Positions 1-8,659 are shown, numbered from the stretch's first letter. The stretch: DNA of 64,000 nucleotides from Clostridiales bacterium Firm_14 (GCA_001604135.1 LVAT01000012.1:1-64000); one strand, 5' to 3'. Numbers and translations are program-made. The notes: a model not told the origin generated them from the sequence alone.

Positions 1-1
1 T

Positions 2-2014
2 GATATGAGACAGAAGGTCCTCTTATGGATTGGCGCGCTCTTACTCGTTCTGCCTCTTATCTCGCTTAAGGTCAAGTTCAATAAGATATCTGATGCTGCC
101 AGCAACGGTAAAAAAGATTACGGGCTGTTCTTTTCGAGCGCTGCATTGATGGCACTCATATCAGGCGTTCTCATTCCTTCGGCTGTCATCAGCGATTCGC
201 CTCAGGAATTCATCGACATCGTAAATCCTTACAACCCGTTCCTCTATATCGTTAACGCCGGCGTCCTTGCCATAGGCAGCTTCGTCCTCTGGGGAAGCAT
301 CTTTTACTTCTTCATGAGCGATAAGGCAAAATCCATATTCTCCAAGGCCATGTGGGCGCTCTGCGGAATATCCGTCATCGATTACATGCTGTTCGGAACA
401 AAACTCGGCACAATGAATTCTGCGCTGCAGTACGATATTGTTCCGGAGTTTAAGGCCTTCGAGTATCTTCTTAATACGCTTGCGGTTCTGGTCATCGCCG
501 CTCTTTTCATCGCGGTCGGCACGAGATTTAAGAAGATCGCCAAGACCATTAGCATCATTGGAATAATGACGGTCATCGTGATCGGCGCATTTAATTCCGT
601 CTCTATTATAGATAACTATAAGGAATACACCGGCCGCACTGCAGAGACCGAGCTGCCCGTGATACCCTTAAGCAGAAACGGCACTAATGTAATCGTCCTG
701 ATGTTAGACAGATCCGAAGGCCTCCAGATCCCTTATATCTTCAAAGAGAAACCGGAACTTAAGGAACAGTTCGACGGCTTTACTTATTACCCGAACACGA
801 ATTCATACGGCCAGTCAACGATAGTCGGCGCTCCCGCCTTGTACGGCGGCTACGAATATACTCCGCAAAAGATCAATGAAAGACCTGATGTACCGCTTAG
901 AGATAAGCACAATGAAGCTCTGAAAGTCATGCCTGTTCTCTTCAGCAGAAACGGGTATAACGTCACGGTAATAGACCCCTCATATGCCAACTATCAGGAG
1001 ATACCCGACGTGTCCATCTATGACGATTACCCTCAGATCAACCGCTACCTGGCATTGGGCAAATTCAGTATCTTCGCTGATAACAATGACACCACAGGCT
1101 CTGACAGCCTGAAGAGCACCCTTAACCGCAACTTCTTCTGCTTCTCCCTTATGAAGACCGCTCCCGTTATCCTGCAGGAAACTCTCTATGACGGCGGCCT
1201 CTATAACGAATCCGGTCATGATTCAGAAGGTTCTGCCGGTGCCGTTACCGCTTCATCCCTTACCCAGTATGTGTCCGGCACGTCAATGAGCAAGGGCTAC
1301 CTTAAGTCATTCCTTGATAATTATGCCGTTCTCCTAAATCTGGATGAGATGACTTCTATATCTGACGGTTCGGAAAACAACTTCCTTATGATGGCTAACG
1401 AGACGACCCACTCTGCGTGCCTTCTCCAGCAGCCTGATTACGTTCCGCAGTTATATGTCGATAACACCGCTTACGACGTCGACATGGAATCCAGATACAC
1501 GATAGACGGCGTTACGATGAACATGAGCGACATGTACAGGGTCATTCACTATCACGCCAATATCTCCACATTTATCCAGCTCGGCAAGTGGTTTGATTAT
1601 CTGCGCGAAAACGGCGTCTACGACAATACGAGGATCATCATTGTATCTGACCACGCCAGAGGCCTTGGCCAGTTCGACATCACATGCGAAGGCCAGGACA
1701 TGGAATTCTATTTCCCTCTGCTCATGGTAAAGGATTTTGACAGCAAGGGTTTTGCCGTCAGCACGGAGTCCATGACCAATGCCGATACTCCCACGCTCGC
1801 GACAAAGGGTCTCATCAATAACCCTGCAAATCCCTTTACCGGCAACCCGATAAATTCCGAACCCAAATTCGGCATCAGATATATCTACTATACAGATTTC
1901 ATCAGCGCCGCAGACAATTCCGGCAATACTTTCGAGAACGGAAGATGGTACAGCTTAGACGGCGATCCGCACGATCCGAAGAGCTGGAAATACGTCGGCG
2001 AGAAGCTCCCCTGA
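2..2014 (+). CDS. membrane-anchored sulfatase/phosphatidyltransferase-fold protein, 5' end probably outside window
   Basis: The reading frame is open to the left edge; the first ATG is at 5 but has no visible ribosome site, so the true start is probably upstream. About six hydrophobic segments fill roughly residues 1-205, followed by an extracytoplasmic domain of about 460 residues. The start of that domain (NVIVLMLDRSEG) and the later SDHARGLG motif match the metal-binding strands of the alkaline-phosphatase superfamily, as in LtaS-type and other membrane sulfatase-like enzymes. The usual metal-ligand Glu of LtaS is replaced by Asp here, and the Ser/Thr nucleophile is probably in the segment around SYGQST. 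The likely role is transfer or hydrolysis of phospho- or sulfo-groups on a cell-envelope glycopolymer. The substrate cannot be told from sequence. Confident for the fold, not for the reaction. Confidence 0.7.
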   Translation, partial: DMRQKVLLWIGALLLVLPLISLKVKFNKISDAASNGKKDYGLFFSSAALMALISGVLIPSAVISDSPQEFIDIVNPYNPFLYIVNAGVLAIGSFVLWGSIFYFFMSDKAKSIFSKAMWALCGISVIDYMLFGTKLGTMNSALQYDIVPEFKAFEYLLNTLAVLVIAALFIAVGTRFKKIAKTISIIGIMTVIVIGAFNSVSIIDNYKEYTGRTAETELPVIPLSRNGTNVIVLMLDRSEGLQIPYIFKEKPELKEQFDGFTYYPNTNSYGQSTIVGAPALYGGYEYTPQKINERPDVPLRDKHNEALKVMPVLFSRNGYNVTVIDPSYANYQEIPDVSIYDDYPQINRYLALGKFSIFADNNDTTGSDSLKSTLNRNFFCFSLMKTAPVILQETLYDGGLYNESGHDSEGSAGAVTASSLTQYVSGTSMSKGYLKSFLDNYAVLLNLDEMTSISDGSENNFLMMANETTHSACLLQQPDYVPQLYVDNTAYDVDMESRYTIDGVTMNMSDMYRVIHYHANISTFIQLGKWFDYLRENGVYDNTRIIIVSDHARGLGQFDITCEGQDMEFYFPLLMVKDFDSKGFAVSTESMTNADTPTLATKGLINNPANPFTGNPINSEPKFGIRYIYYTDFISAADNSGNTFENGRWYSLDGDPHDPKSWKYVGEKLP

Positions 2015-2059
2015 TCTTCGTAAAAAAACTCCCCAAAAACAGCCAAAAACGCATCGGTG

Positions 2060-2065
2060 TATAAT
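2060..2065 (+). promoter_or_regulatory. possible -10 box (TATAAT) upstream of the 2137 gene
   Basis: A perfect TATAAT lies about 70 bp before the next start codon, in the gap after the preceding gene. No good -35 hexamer is found 16-18 bp upstream, so this is only a candidate promoter. Confidence 0.35.
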
Positions 2066-2136
2066 ATAAGGGTAGCATTCAGATTGAATTGAATGCTTTA
2101 GGCTGCTATTTGATGGAATAAGGAGGGGACACAAAC

Positions 2137-3510
2137 ATGCGCCTAACAGTAAATAACCATGCTCATTTGAGAAGGTCCGTGGGGCTTTTGGCCTGCTTCA
2201 TGTGCCTTATCATGATCCCGACGATAAGCCTGGCATCAGGATACGGAATGTCAAACCAGTCAGACGCGGCAAGCTTTGCCACAGACCTGGCTTTCTATGC
2301 CGGAGCATTCTCCACGGCAGTAACAGCATCGATCAACCCGTCTGCCACAATGGCGGTCCTGGCTATCTTAGGCTCCATAGAGAATGCCGCGATTTATCAG
2401 CCCGATTCTGCAGTTCTTTGCAGCATAGCTGATTTCCTGAACGGTGTGCCGATCTTAAGGGAAGTCGGAAAGCTCCCGATAGCTAATCCCTATGCGGCAG
2501 TTTTCCTCACGCTCGTAGCGGCTGCTCTTATCATCATCCACTCATTTGCCGAATCCAAGTTCGTATCTGAAGAGACGATCGACAAGCTCGATAAGCTCAT
2601 CGGTTACATCTGCACAGTCTCAATATCGCTTCTGCCCTTTGTGACCAACGACGCATTGGAAGAGAACCCTCCGGGAGTCAAGGGCGCTGCCCTCTCACAC
2701 TCCGCAGGTTTCTTAAGCAATGCCTCAGCGGGCGCTCACGGCGCCGGAACCTATATCCTCGCAGGCATCACGGTCATTGCGATTACGGTCTTCTACTACT
2801 GCATCTATTCCTGCGTCGATAACTGGGAAGTAATCGTCGCAGCGTTCCCCATGAAGGGAACGAGCCTTATCTGGCAGATCATAAAGGCTGTGATCCACAT
2901 GATATTGCTGGTGCTCCAGATTTTCGCGCCCGTCGTAAGCTTCATCATCAGCATCCACCTCGCTGTCGCAGGATTGTTCCTGTTCAGGATACTTAAGAGG
3001 AATTCGCAGTACTACAAGGATGTCTATGTTTTCACGATCCTTCGAAAGATATTCAAGCGCAACGACGAGATCCCGAAGATCGAGAAGCACGTTCCGAGAA
3101 AACTCAGAAAACTCTATCCCAATATGGATCTGGCCATGTCCGTCTATACTTTCCACGGTGTCGCACGCCTGGCCAAGCGCTCGAGAGTATGGCTCATCAG
3201 GGAGGGCGATAAGCTCGACATCGTTTACAAGCGCCTCATAAGAAAGCCCTACATCATTTCCTGGAGCGATCTTAAGGCACAGCATGAGGGCAAGCAGTTC
3301 TACTTGGAGAGCTGCGCGAGATTCCTGAAGATCCGCACCGAAGATCAGAAGTTCGAAGTCGTAATGTCGACAAGATATAAGCCTGAGGCAGAAATGCTTT
3401 CAGAGCTTCTGGGATTGCAGGATTTCGAACCCGTTAAGCAGGAGATCAAGGAGACCAAGAAGCTTAAGCGCAGGCTGAAGCGCAAGAAGATTGCTGAAGA
3501 GCCTGTCTGA
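2137..3510 (+). CDS. multi-pass membrane protein of unknown function with basic C-terminal tail
   Basis: 457 residues, with a good ribosome site (AAGGAGGGG) ahead of the ATG. An N-terminal signal-like segment (about 14-33) is followed by several hydrophobic stretches (about 55-80, 118-136, 155-170, 205-225, 245-285). A cytoplasmic-looking C-terminal region of about 170 residues ends in a Lys/Arg-rich tail (KKLKRRLKRKK). The C-terminal part has short beta-like segments such as KQFYLESCARFLKIRT, which could form a small soluble PH-like domain. I do not recognise the family; a DUF4126-like membrane region is possible but not established. It stands alone, convergent with the next gene across a repeat array. 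Confidence 0.75.
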   Translation: MRLTVNNHAHLRRSVGLLACFMCLIMIPTISLASGYGMSNQSDAASFATDLAFYAGAFSTAVTASINPSATMAVLAILGSIENAAIYQPDSAVLCSIADFLNGVPILREVGKLPIANPYAAVFLTLVAAALIIIHSFAESKFVSEETIDKLDKLIGYICTVSISLLPFVTNDALEENPPGVKGAALSHSAGFLSNASAGAHGAGTYILAGITVIAITVFYYCIYSCVDNWEVIVAAFPMKGTSLIWQIIKAVIHMILLVLQIFAPVVSFIISIHLAVAGLFLFRILKRNSQYYKDVYVFTILRKIFKRNDEIPKIEKHVPRKLRKLYPNMDLAMSVYTFHGVARLAKRSRVWLIREGDKLDIVYKRLIRKPYIISWSDLKAQHEGKQFYLESCARFLKIRTEDQKFEVVMSTRYKPEAEMLSELLGLQDFEPVKQEIKETKKLKRRLKRKKIAEEPV

Positions 3511-3813
3511 CCGGTAAGAGTTTAGTACCGCTTCGACTGAGTGTCTCAAACCTTCGAAAATGGAGGGGTTGAGATACGATTAGCTGTCATAAAGTGTCTC
3601 AGTTCATCAAAAGTAAGGCAGTTGAGATACATTTTTCGAGCAATTGTATCTCAAACAGCACCTAAGCACATTTCTGAGACACAAATCAGATGAAGATTGT
3701 ATCTCGAACCCTTCAAATAGGCAGTTTTGAGACACACCTCAGATATTTTGTGTCTCAACGCATAAATGGGATATCTTCACGCCGGTTTTGGAGTGTAAAT
3801 GAATACTGCCGCA
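3511..3813. other. 303-bp convergent intergenic region occupied by a regular repeat array
   Basis: This gap lies between two convergent genes and holds no convincing ORF with a ribosome site. Most of it (3541-3758) is the alternating short-motif array described separately. The flanks show no obvious T-tailed terminator, so the array hairpins may end transcription from both sides. Confidence 0.8.
3541..3758. repeat. array of nine 9-bp motifs in strictly alternating orientation (GTRTCTCAA / TTGAGAYAC)
   Basis: Motif copies start at 3541(+), 3569(-), 3594(+), 3622(-), 3646(+), 3674(-), 3699(+), 3727(-) and 3750(+). Plus copies read GTGTCTCAA, GTGTCTCAG, GTATCTCAA, GTATCTCGA and GTGTCTCAA. Minus copies read TTGAGATAC twice, CTGAGACAC and TTGAGACAC. 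Spacers alternate 19, 16, 19, 15, 19, 16, 19 and 14 nt, so every plus-to-minus pair has exactly 19 nt between arms. Each pair can fold into a hairpin with a 9-bp stem (G-U allowed), and the neighbouring pairing is also possible. Spacer sequences differ, but three of the four 19-nt spacers share a loose TTC...AAA...GG pattern. The repeats are too short and too alternating for a CRISPR. I know of no named element with this layout. Confidence 0.85.
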
Positions 3814-4245
3814 TCATTCCTGCGGCAGTATGTTTTTCTCGTAATAGTGTTTGATGATCGATCTTCTCGTTACGATCCCTATGAACATTCCACGGTCGTC
3901 CGTGATCGGTACGAAGTTGGAGTCCATAGTCTTTGTTATGAGTTCCTCAACAGACTGTGTTATAAGGACAGGTCTGTACTTATACTTGTTGAGGTTCACG
4001 TCAGAGAGCTTGAACTGCTTTAAGCTCTCGATCGCCAATGTGTGGGGCTCTCCGCCCTCACCTTTTACGATGAACCACAAAAGGTCTCCCTCGCTTACCG
4101 TTCCGACATAGTGACCTTCCCTGTCGATGACAGGTACAGCGGCATAAGAGGTGCTGTGCATCTTCTCCAACGCCTGGTCTACGGTTATGTCGTTATAAAG
4201 ATATGTGATTTCCTGTTTGGGTCTGGTGAAAAAAGCTATATTCAT
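3814..4245 (-). CDS. tandem CBS-domain protein, DarB/CbpB-like
   Basis: 143 residues made almost entirely of two CBS motifs: about 20-60 (AAVPVIDREGHYVGTVSEGDLL) and about 90-135 (FVPITDDRGMFIGIVTRRSIIKHYY). Length and the GIVTRR ending resemble small stand-alone CBS proteins of Firmicutes such as B. subtilis DarB (YkuL), which bind c-di-AMP or adenine nucleotides and control partner proteins. Ligand binding here is inferred, not seen. Its ATG overlaps the stop of the upstream esterase-fold gene by one base (TAATG), so the two are translationally coupled. The coupling suggests shared control but does not prove a common pathway. Confidence 0.8.
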   Translation of the reverse strand: MNIAFFTRPKQEITYLYNDITVDQALEKMHSTSYAAVPVIDREGHYVGTVSEGDLLWFIVKGEGGEPHTLAIESLKQFKLSDVNLNKYKYRPVLITQSVEELITKTMDSNFVPITDDRGMFIGIVTRRSIIKHYYEKNILPQE

Positions 4246-5822
4246 TATGCGCCGCCTAAATCCTTATCGATTCTTACCTGGAAAGGTGTGGCAGTAAGAC
4301 CGTTCTGCGCATGCAGAGGTGTCGGACCATATGAGAAAAATGCATATCTTACCTTTGAAGGGAATTCGACAAGAGGGCAGGACAACAATATCGTCTTGCC
4401 GTCGAAGTCGACATTGGCTTCTGCAGGATAGAACTTGCCGTCATCGCCTGCAACTTCGAAGCCTGAGTCATCAGGTCCGAATCCGGTCGTAAGGTTGAGG
4501 AGCAGGTAGTCTCCTCCGAATGTGATCTCAACGCCTTCGCCTCTTCTCGCATCAATAATGAACGGTGATACGGCATCGACCTTCTCGAATCCGTATACGA
4601 ACTTCTCTGCAAGGAGGGCAAGCCTGTCACCCGGTGTCTTTTTGTCAGAAGGGAACAGGTTGTTGAACTCACCGCAATCTACTATTACCGCCATATAAAC
4701 ATTGGGCATGTCGATCGCAACGATCTGTTGCTGCTCACGGAGGAGCGGCCAGGACATGTCATCGAAGCCCATATATTTACGATCTTTTGAAATATACATT
4801 GGAAGCTGGCAGAAGATGAACGGCAGCTGGTCATCGAAGAATACGTCACGCCATTCCTTGATCATGGTCTCGAAAACATGTCCGTATTCTGACTGGTGTC
4901 CGTCAGTATCTGCCTCACCCTGATAGAAGATAACGCCGCGCAGTGTGTAAGGCGCGATCCTTAAGATCATGCACTCGAAAGCAGCACCCGGACGTCTCGG
5001 AGACTTAGGTCCGACAGGTGCCGGCCACGGTGCGGGACCGAACTTGATATCTGCTTCAGGATATGTGAGATATGGATTCTCTTTAAGTGCCTCATTGAGC
5101 ACTTTATTGTATTCAGCGTATCTTTCTTCGAACTCGGCATCAGCCTTGTCAAATTCTTCCGGTGTGAGTTCGGAAGCGGCATCGTCGAAATCCTTTATGT
5201 ACTGTCTGCCCTCTTTGGTGGAAAGCAGCGATTCGACGCTCTGCCAGTTATCAATGGTGGCTCTCGTGGAGCAGCACTGGATGATTCCGATCTTGGCATC
5301 GAGTCTGGATTCGAGTTCTCTAGCGAAATAGAAAGCAACGGCACTCATCTGCCCTGCAGTCTCGCTGTTTATGTCGATCCACTCGGTCTCAGCTTCAGCC
5401 TTAGCCTGTCTCTCGCTCAAATGGCCGAAGGTGGGAACCCTGTAGAATCTTATTTCGGTATTGCCGATCTTGGGAAGAATGAACTTGGCAAATTCGGATC
5501 TGGTAAGCGGATACTCCATGTTGCCGCCGCCTGCAGCGAGCCATACCTCGCCTGCATAAACGTCGGTGAGTTTCTTGACTTCCATGTCATTCTCGAAGAC
5601 CTTGATCTCATATGGACCGCCCGGCTCGTCGACCGGCTCCAAGCAAATGAGGAAGCTTCCGTCCTGCTCTGTTCCGCAAGTGCCTGTAGATATCTCGTCT
5701 CCGTCCTTGAAGAGAGATGCCCTTATTACACAGGTCTTATCAGAATAGCCAAACACACGAAGCTCAGCGCCCCACTGGAAGACCATCTTATCCTTAAAAA
5801 TGCCGTTAAGTGTAATTGCCAT
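4245..5822 (-). CDS. sialate O-acetylesterase-family protein lacking the catalytic Ser and His (predicted pseudoenzyme)
   Basis: 525 residues with the layout of the SGNH sialate O-acetylesterase family: an N-terminal beta domain (about 1-85), then the hydrolase core beginning VYAGEVWL, the YQGEADT block (about 300), and a C-terminal beta region. In active members the first block reads GQSNM with the nucleophilic Ser. Here it reads GGGNM (98-102), so the Ser position is Gly100. The last block, normally D-x-H-P, reads NNLFP, with Phe at the His position. No signal peptide is present, so it is probably cytoplasmic. It may bind an acetylated sugar or act as a regulatory subunit. It is coupled by a one-base overlap to the CBS gene downstream. 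Confidence 0.8.
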   Translation of the reverse strand: MAITLNGIFKDKMVFQWGAELRVFGYSDKTCVIRASLFKDGDEISTGTCGTEQDGSFLICLEPVDEPGGPYEIKVFENDMEVKKLTDVYAGEVWLAAGGGNMEYPLTRSEFAKFILPKIGNTEIRFYRVPTFGHLSERQAKAEAETEWIDINSETAGQMSAVAFYFARELESRLDAKIGIIQCCSTRATIDNWQSVESLLSTKEGRQYIKDFDDAASELTPEEFDKADAEFEERYAEYNKVLNEALKENPYLTYPEADIKFGPAPWPAPVGPKSPRRPGAAFECMILRIAPYTLRGVIFYQGEADTDGHQSEYGHVFETMIKEWRDVFFDDQLPFIFCQLPMYISKDRKYMGFDDMSWPLLREQQQIVAIDMPNVYMAVIVDCGEFNNLFPSDKKTPGDRLALLAEKFVYGFEKVDAVSPFIIDARRGEGVEITFGGDYLLLNLTTGFGPDDSGFEVAGDDGKFYPAEANVDFDGKTILLSCPLVEFPSKVRYAFFSYGPTPLHAQNGLTATPFQVRIDKDLGGA

Positions 5823-5908
5823 ACCTTTTTATTTTATCAAATTATCAAAGAAAATGCTCACAAGGTTCTTCATCGTGATTCGAGTATAACGGACGATTAT
5901 AAAGAAAC

Positions 5909-5938
5909 TGTTAGGCACCGGGTACCAAAGCCTAAACA
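5909..5938 (-). terminator. probable terminator hairpin after the SCP2-like gene
   Basis: The minus strand reads TGTTTAGGC, a 13-nt loop, then GCCTAACA followed by GTTTCTTT. The arms pair with one bulge and the T-rich stretch is imperfect, so termination strength is uncertain. Confidence 0.45.
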
Positions 5939-5967
5939 ACTTGTGAATAGTATTTTAATCGGAGGTA

Positions 5968-6303
5968 TCAGCCGAACATCGTCTTGCAGAAGACAACTGC
6001 CTGAGCCGCGTCGCCGTTGATGGTTATGCTGCCCTGGGATACCGCTACGACAAAATCCTTGTTTCCGCTTAATACTGCAGCGAATGTCTCTGCATCCGCA
6101 TCGATATAGAAGGGCGCATTGATGTATTCATAGGGAGCTACTTCTGCAATGCCGTCTTCTACCTTTACATATAACGGAAGATTGTCGAGGTTGCCGTTTA
6201 ATGTAATCTGGGTAGCCGTGTCCTGAAGAAAAGATACCTTTTTCGCTCTTTCTTCGACTGCCTTAAAGATGCTGCCGAATCTGGGTTCAACCTTCTTTTG
6301 CAT
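5968..6303 (-). CDS. SCP2-like sterol/lipid-carrier domain protein
   Basis: 111 residues forming a single alpha/beta domain. It has the pattern of the SCP2 family: a central run of strands (ATQITLNGNLDNLPLYVKVEDG) and the closing 'G-SITINGD-A-A' motif near 90-100. Family members bind acyl-CoA or other lipids. A clear ribosome site (AAAGGAGTGAT) precedes the ATG. It lies 23 bp downstream of the SDR gene in the same direction, so the two are likely co-transcribed and may act on one hydrophobic substrate. The ligand cannot be inferred. Confidence 0.65.
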   Translation of the reverse strand: MQKKVEPRFGSIFKAVEERAKKVSFLQDTATQITLNGNLDNLPLYVKVEDGIAEVAPYEYINAPFYIDADAETFAAVLSGNKDFVVAVSQGSITINGDAAQAVVFCKTMFG

Positions 6304-6326
6304 TTTAGATCACTCCTTTAAATATA

Positions 6327-7136
6327 TTAATCCTTTACAGATTTGCTCTCGAAAGCAAGTATCCATGAGATTGGAACAGCCTTTGAGGCAAAGTGCAGTA
6401 ATTTCTGAGAGAACGGATATGACATCATCCTCTTTCCCCTTATGGACGCCTTAAGCGTTGCTCTTGCGAGCTTAACAGGATCGATAACAAAATTCTTACG
6501 CCAATCTGTAAAATTTGTTTCCTTGCCTTCGGTCGCCCTTCTCTGGAAATCCGTTGCAACGGGGCCCGGGCAGACTACAAGGACATCTATCCCCTTTGGC
6601 TTAAGCTCACAACTCATGGCTCTGGAAAATGAGATGACATACGATTTGCTTGCCGCATAGCACGCAAATCCGGGCTGCGGCAGGAACCCTGCCGACGAAC
6701 CTATATTGATTATCTTGGAATGAGTCTTGTCTTCGGACTTCATGTAAGGCGTGCAGATCCTGATCATCTCGCTTAACGCCGTGCAGTTGATGGAGATGGT
6801 GTCTCCCAATGCCTTTGCGGGCTTATCCGCCATGGGGCCCTTGATGCCCATGCCGGCAGAATTAATAAGAAGACCTACCTTGGGCTCTTCTGCCTTCAGC
6901 TTGTCCTCAATTATCTTAATGCCTGAACCATTGGAAAGATCTGCAACAACCGGAACGATCTTCGCGCCTTCGAAAGAAGATGCCAGCTCATTAAGCGCAT
7001 CCTCACGTCTTGCTATTGCCCAAATCTCATCGAATGGAGTTTTGAAATATTCCCCGTTATCACCGGCAAGAAGCCCGATAAAAGCCTTTCCTATTCCTGA
7101 TGAAGCTCCGGTTACGATTGCGATCTTCTGGTACAT
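6327..7136 (-). CDS. short-chain dehydrogenase/reductase (SDR)
   Basis: 269 residues from the chosen ATG. The frame is open 14 codons further upstream, but the GGGGAG ribosome site lies right before this start. The N-terminal TGASSGIGKAF motif is the NAD(P)-binding glycine motif. INSAG (about 92-96) and the catalytic Ser...YAASK set (about 150-165) are intact, followed by PGPVATDF. It is most like the classical SDR group acting on fatty or keto-acyl substrates (DltE/YqjQ-like). It is followed by the SCP2-like gene. The substrate is unknown. Confidence 0.85.
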   Translation of the reverse strand: MYQKIAIVTGASSGIGKAFIGLLAGDNGEYFKTPFDEIWAIARREDALNELASSFEGAKIVPVVADLSNGSGIKIIEDKLKAEEPKVGLLINSAGMGIKGPMADKPAKALGDTISINCTALSEMIRICTPYMKSEDKTHSKIINIGSSAGFLPQPGFACYAASKSYVISFSRAMSCELKPKGIDVLVVCPGPVATDFQRRATEGKETNFTDWRKNFVIDPVKLARATLKASIRGKRMMSYPFSQKLLHFASKAVPISWILAFESKSVKD

Positions 7137-7192
7137 AAAGTTCTCCCCACGAGAAGTTCCGTACCTTAAATAATACACTCTATAAAAAAATA

Positions 7193-8264
7193 TTAAAAGA
7201 GAATGTCCTTAAAGCAGACTCTCTGCTTGTTGTTATCGTAATCAAAACAGTGTCTGGAACCGCCTGCGCACCACTTCTCCCACTCGCACTTCTGACAGTC
7301 TTCGCAAAGTGAGGACAGGGGCTTTCTGAATTCCTGGAAACGGTTAAACCATACATCGCTGAACTTATCCTTATAGATGTTGCCCTGTACGAATTCAGGC
7401 CTCTCCTCGATATCAAGGCATGCCGTGATGTCACCGTTGACTCTTATTGCAGCCGTATGTGTGCCTGCGCCGCAGTAGAAGAACCAGTCTCTTACTTCCC
7501 TCTCATATTCCAGTCCGAGGAAATGGGAGCAGCCGTAATTTACCGGGATACCCTGTTCTCTCTTATCACGGATGAACTTGAAGATATATCTCTGGTCATC
7601 AGGTGTAAGGAGCATGTCCGGATAATCCAATGCTCTTCCCATGGGCTCGATACCGATCACTCTCCAAGAATCCAAGTCCATCTTATCGAGGATCTCATAG
7701 AGCTCATCCAATTCGCCGATGTTCTTGTGATTAACGACGGTCGTTACCTGAATATGCCTGAAAGCCTTGCGGTCGATGAGGTTCTGAATGCCCTGCATTG
7801 CCCTGTCATAACCGCCTGCAATGCCTCTCTGCCTGTCATGAGTGTCTCTTAATCCGTCGATGCTGACGGAAACAGTACCCATGCGTGTCCTGGCGAGCAT
7901 ATCCGCAACATCCTTTGTGATAAGCGTTGCATTTGTCGTCATTCCCCAATGGAAACCATTATCTACGGCATAGCCCAAAAGCTCTTCGAAATCAGGATAC
8001 AGTAAAGGCTCTCCGCCCGTGATGCAGAGCTGCACTCTCTTTAAGTCAAAGTGCTCCTTAACATCATCCAGAACGGCTTTGAAAGCTTCCTTATCAGGTC
8101 CGTGGCCTAAGCCGGGCTCACAGGAGCTGCCGCAATGAAAACATTTCGAATTGCAGCTTCTTGTTAATTCAAAAAACAGGTAGATCAGATCAGGCTCTTT
8201 GAAAAGCCTTGCTCTCATTTCGGCTTTCTGGTCAAGATAAGCCTTTTTTATTTCATTTATATCC
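7193..8264 (-). CDS. radical SAM/SPASM enzyme, probable peptide maturase for the adjacent VYGPP protein
   Basis: About 357 residues, read from a GTG start (codon 8266-8264) seven bases after the upstream stop. The radical SAM cluster motif CxxxCxxC is at Cys38, Cys42 and Cys45 (RSCNSKCFHC), and ITGGEPLLYPDF follows near 90. The C-terminal SPASM region has GAGTHTAAIRVNGDITAC, then CEDCQKC, CAGG and a final Cys, enough to bind auxiliary Fe-S clusters. Enzymes of this architecture make C-C, C-S or similar cross-links in ribosomal peptides, or act as sulfatase maturases. No type I sulfatase is nearby, and the gene follows a small repeat protein with the spacing usual for a RiPP precursor. Substrate assignment is inference; the enzyme class is firm. 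Confidence 0.85.
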
Positions 8265-8273
8265 ACTTAAATA

Positions 8274-8636
8274 TCAGTTCTCAAAATCTTCCGGAGGTCC
8301 GTAAACAACAGCTTCAGGTCTGTCTGTCTCGTCAAAATCTTCCGGCGGAGGTCCGTATACATCTGCTTCAGGTCCGTCCAGCGTTTCATCCGGCGGAGGT
8401 CCGTATACGCATACTTCTTCAGATGTCTCACCGGGCTTGGACTCGGGTAAGGTGGCATCTGTCTCGTCGGTTGTCTCTTCTGTCTCATATGAGGTCAGTT
8501 CCGGTGGCGGGGGACCGTAAACATTAGTCTCGGGCGGATTCGGAGGTCCGTATACACATGCTTCCACTGCAAGGCTCAACGCGCCGATGCTGGCAGCGAC
8601 TGCTGCAAAGGTCAATGGTTTTTTCGATTTCTTCAT
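8274..8636 (-). CDS. exported VYGPP-repeat protein, candidate radical-SAM-modified precursor
   Basis: 120 residues with a strong ribosome site (AGGGGG) before the ATG. Residues 1-26 look like a signal peptide: KK-S-KK followed by LTFAAVAASIGALSLAV. Cys27 could be a lipoprotein Cys, but Glu at -2 makes the lipobox poor. The rest is acidic and low in order-promoting residues and carries five VYGPP motifs at 28-32, 39-43, 77-81, 93-97 and 111-115. Two of these are preceded by Cys (27 and 76). There are no other Tyr-Gly pairs. The radical SAM gene begins seven bases after its stop. The repeated Tyr/Gly/Pro core next to a SPASM enzyme suggests modification of Tyr or its neighbour in each repeat. 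I do not recognise a characterised family. Confidence 0.8.
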   Translation of the reverse strand: MKKSKKPLTFAAVAASIGALSLAVEACVYGPPNPPETNVYGPPPPELTSYETEETTDETDATLPESKPGETSEEVCVYGPPPDETLDGPEADVYGPPPEDFDETDRPEAVVYGPPEDFEN

Positions 8637-8659
8637 CAGTTATATCCCCCTGAATGCTA

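Noticed and set aside
3541-3758. CRISPR array
   Set aside because: Repeats are only 9 bp, alternate in orientation, vary by transitions, and no cas gene is near.
7193-8266. Anaerobic sulfatase-maturating enzyme
   Set aside because: No type I sulfatase with the C/S-x-P-x-R site is nearby, and the adjacent repeat protein is the more natural substrate.
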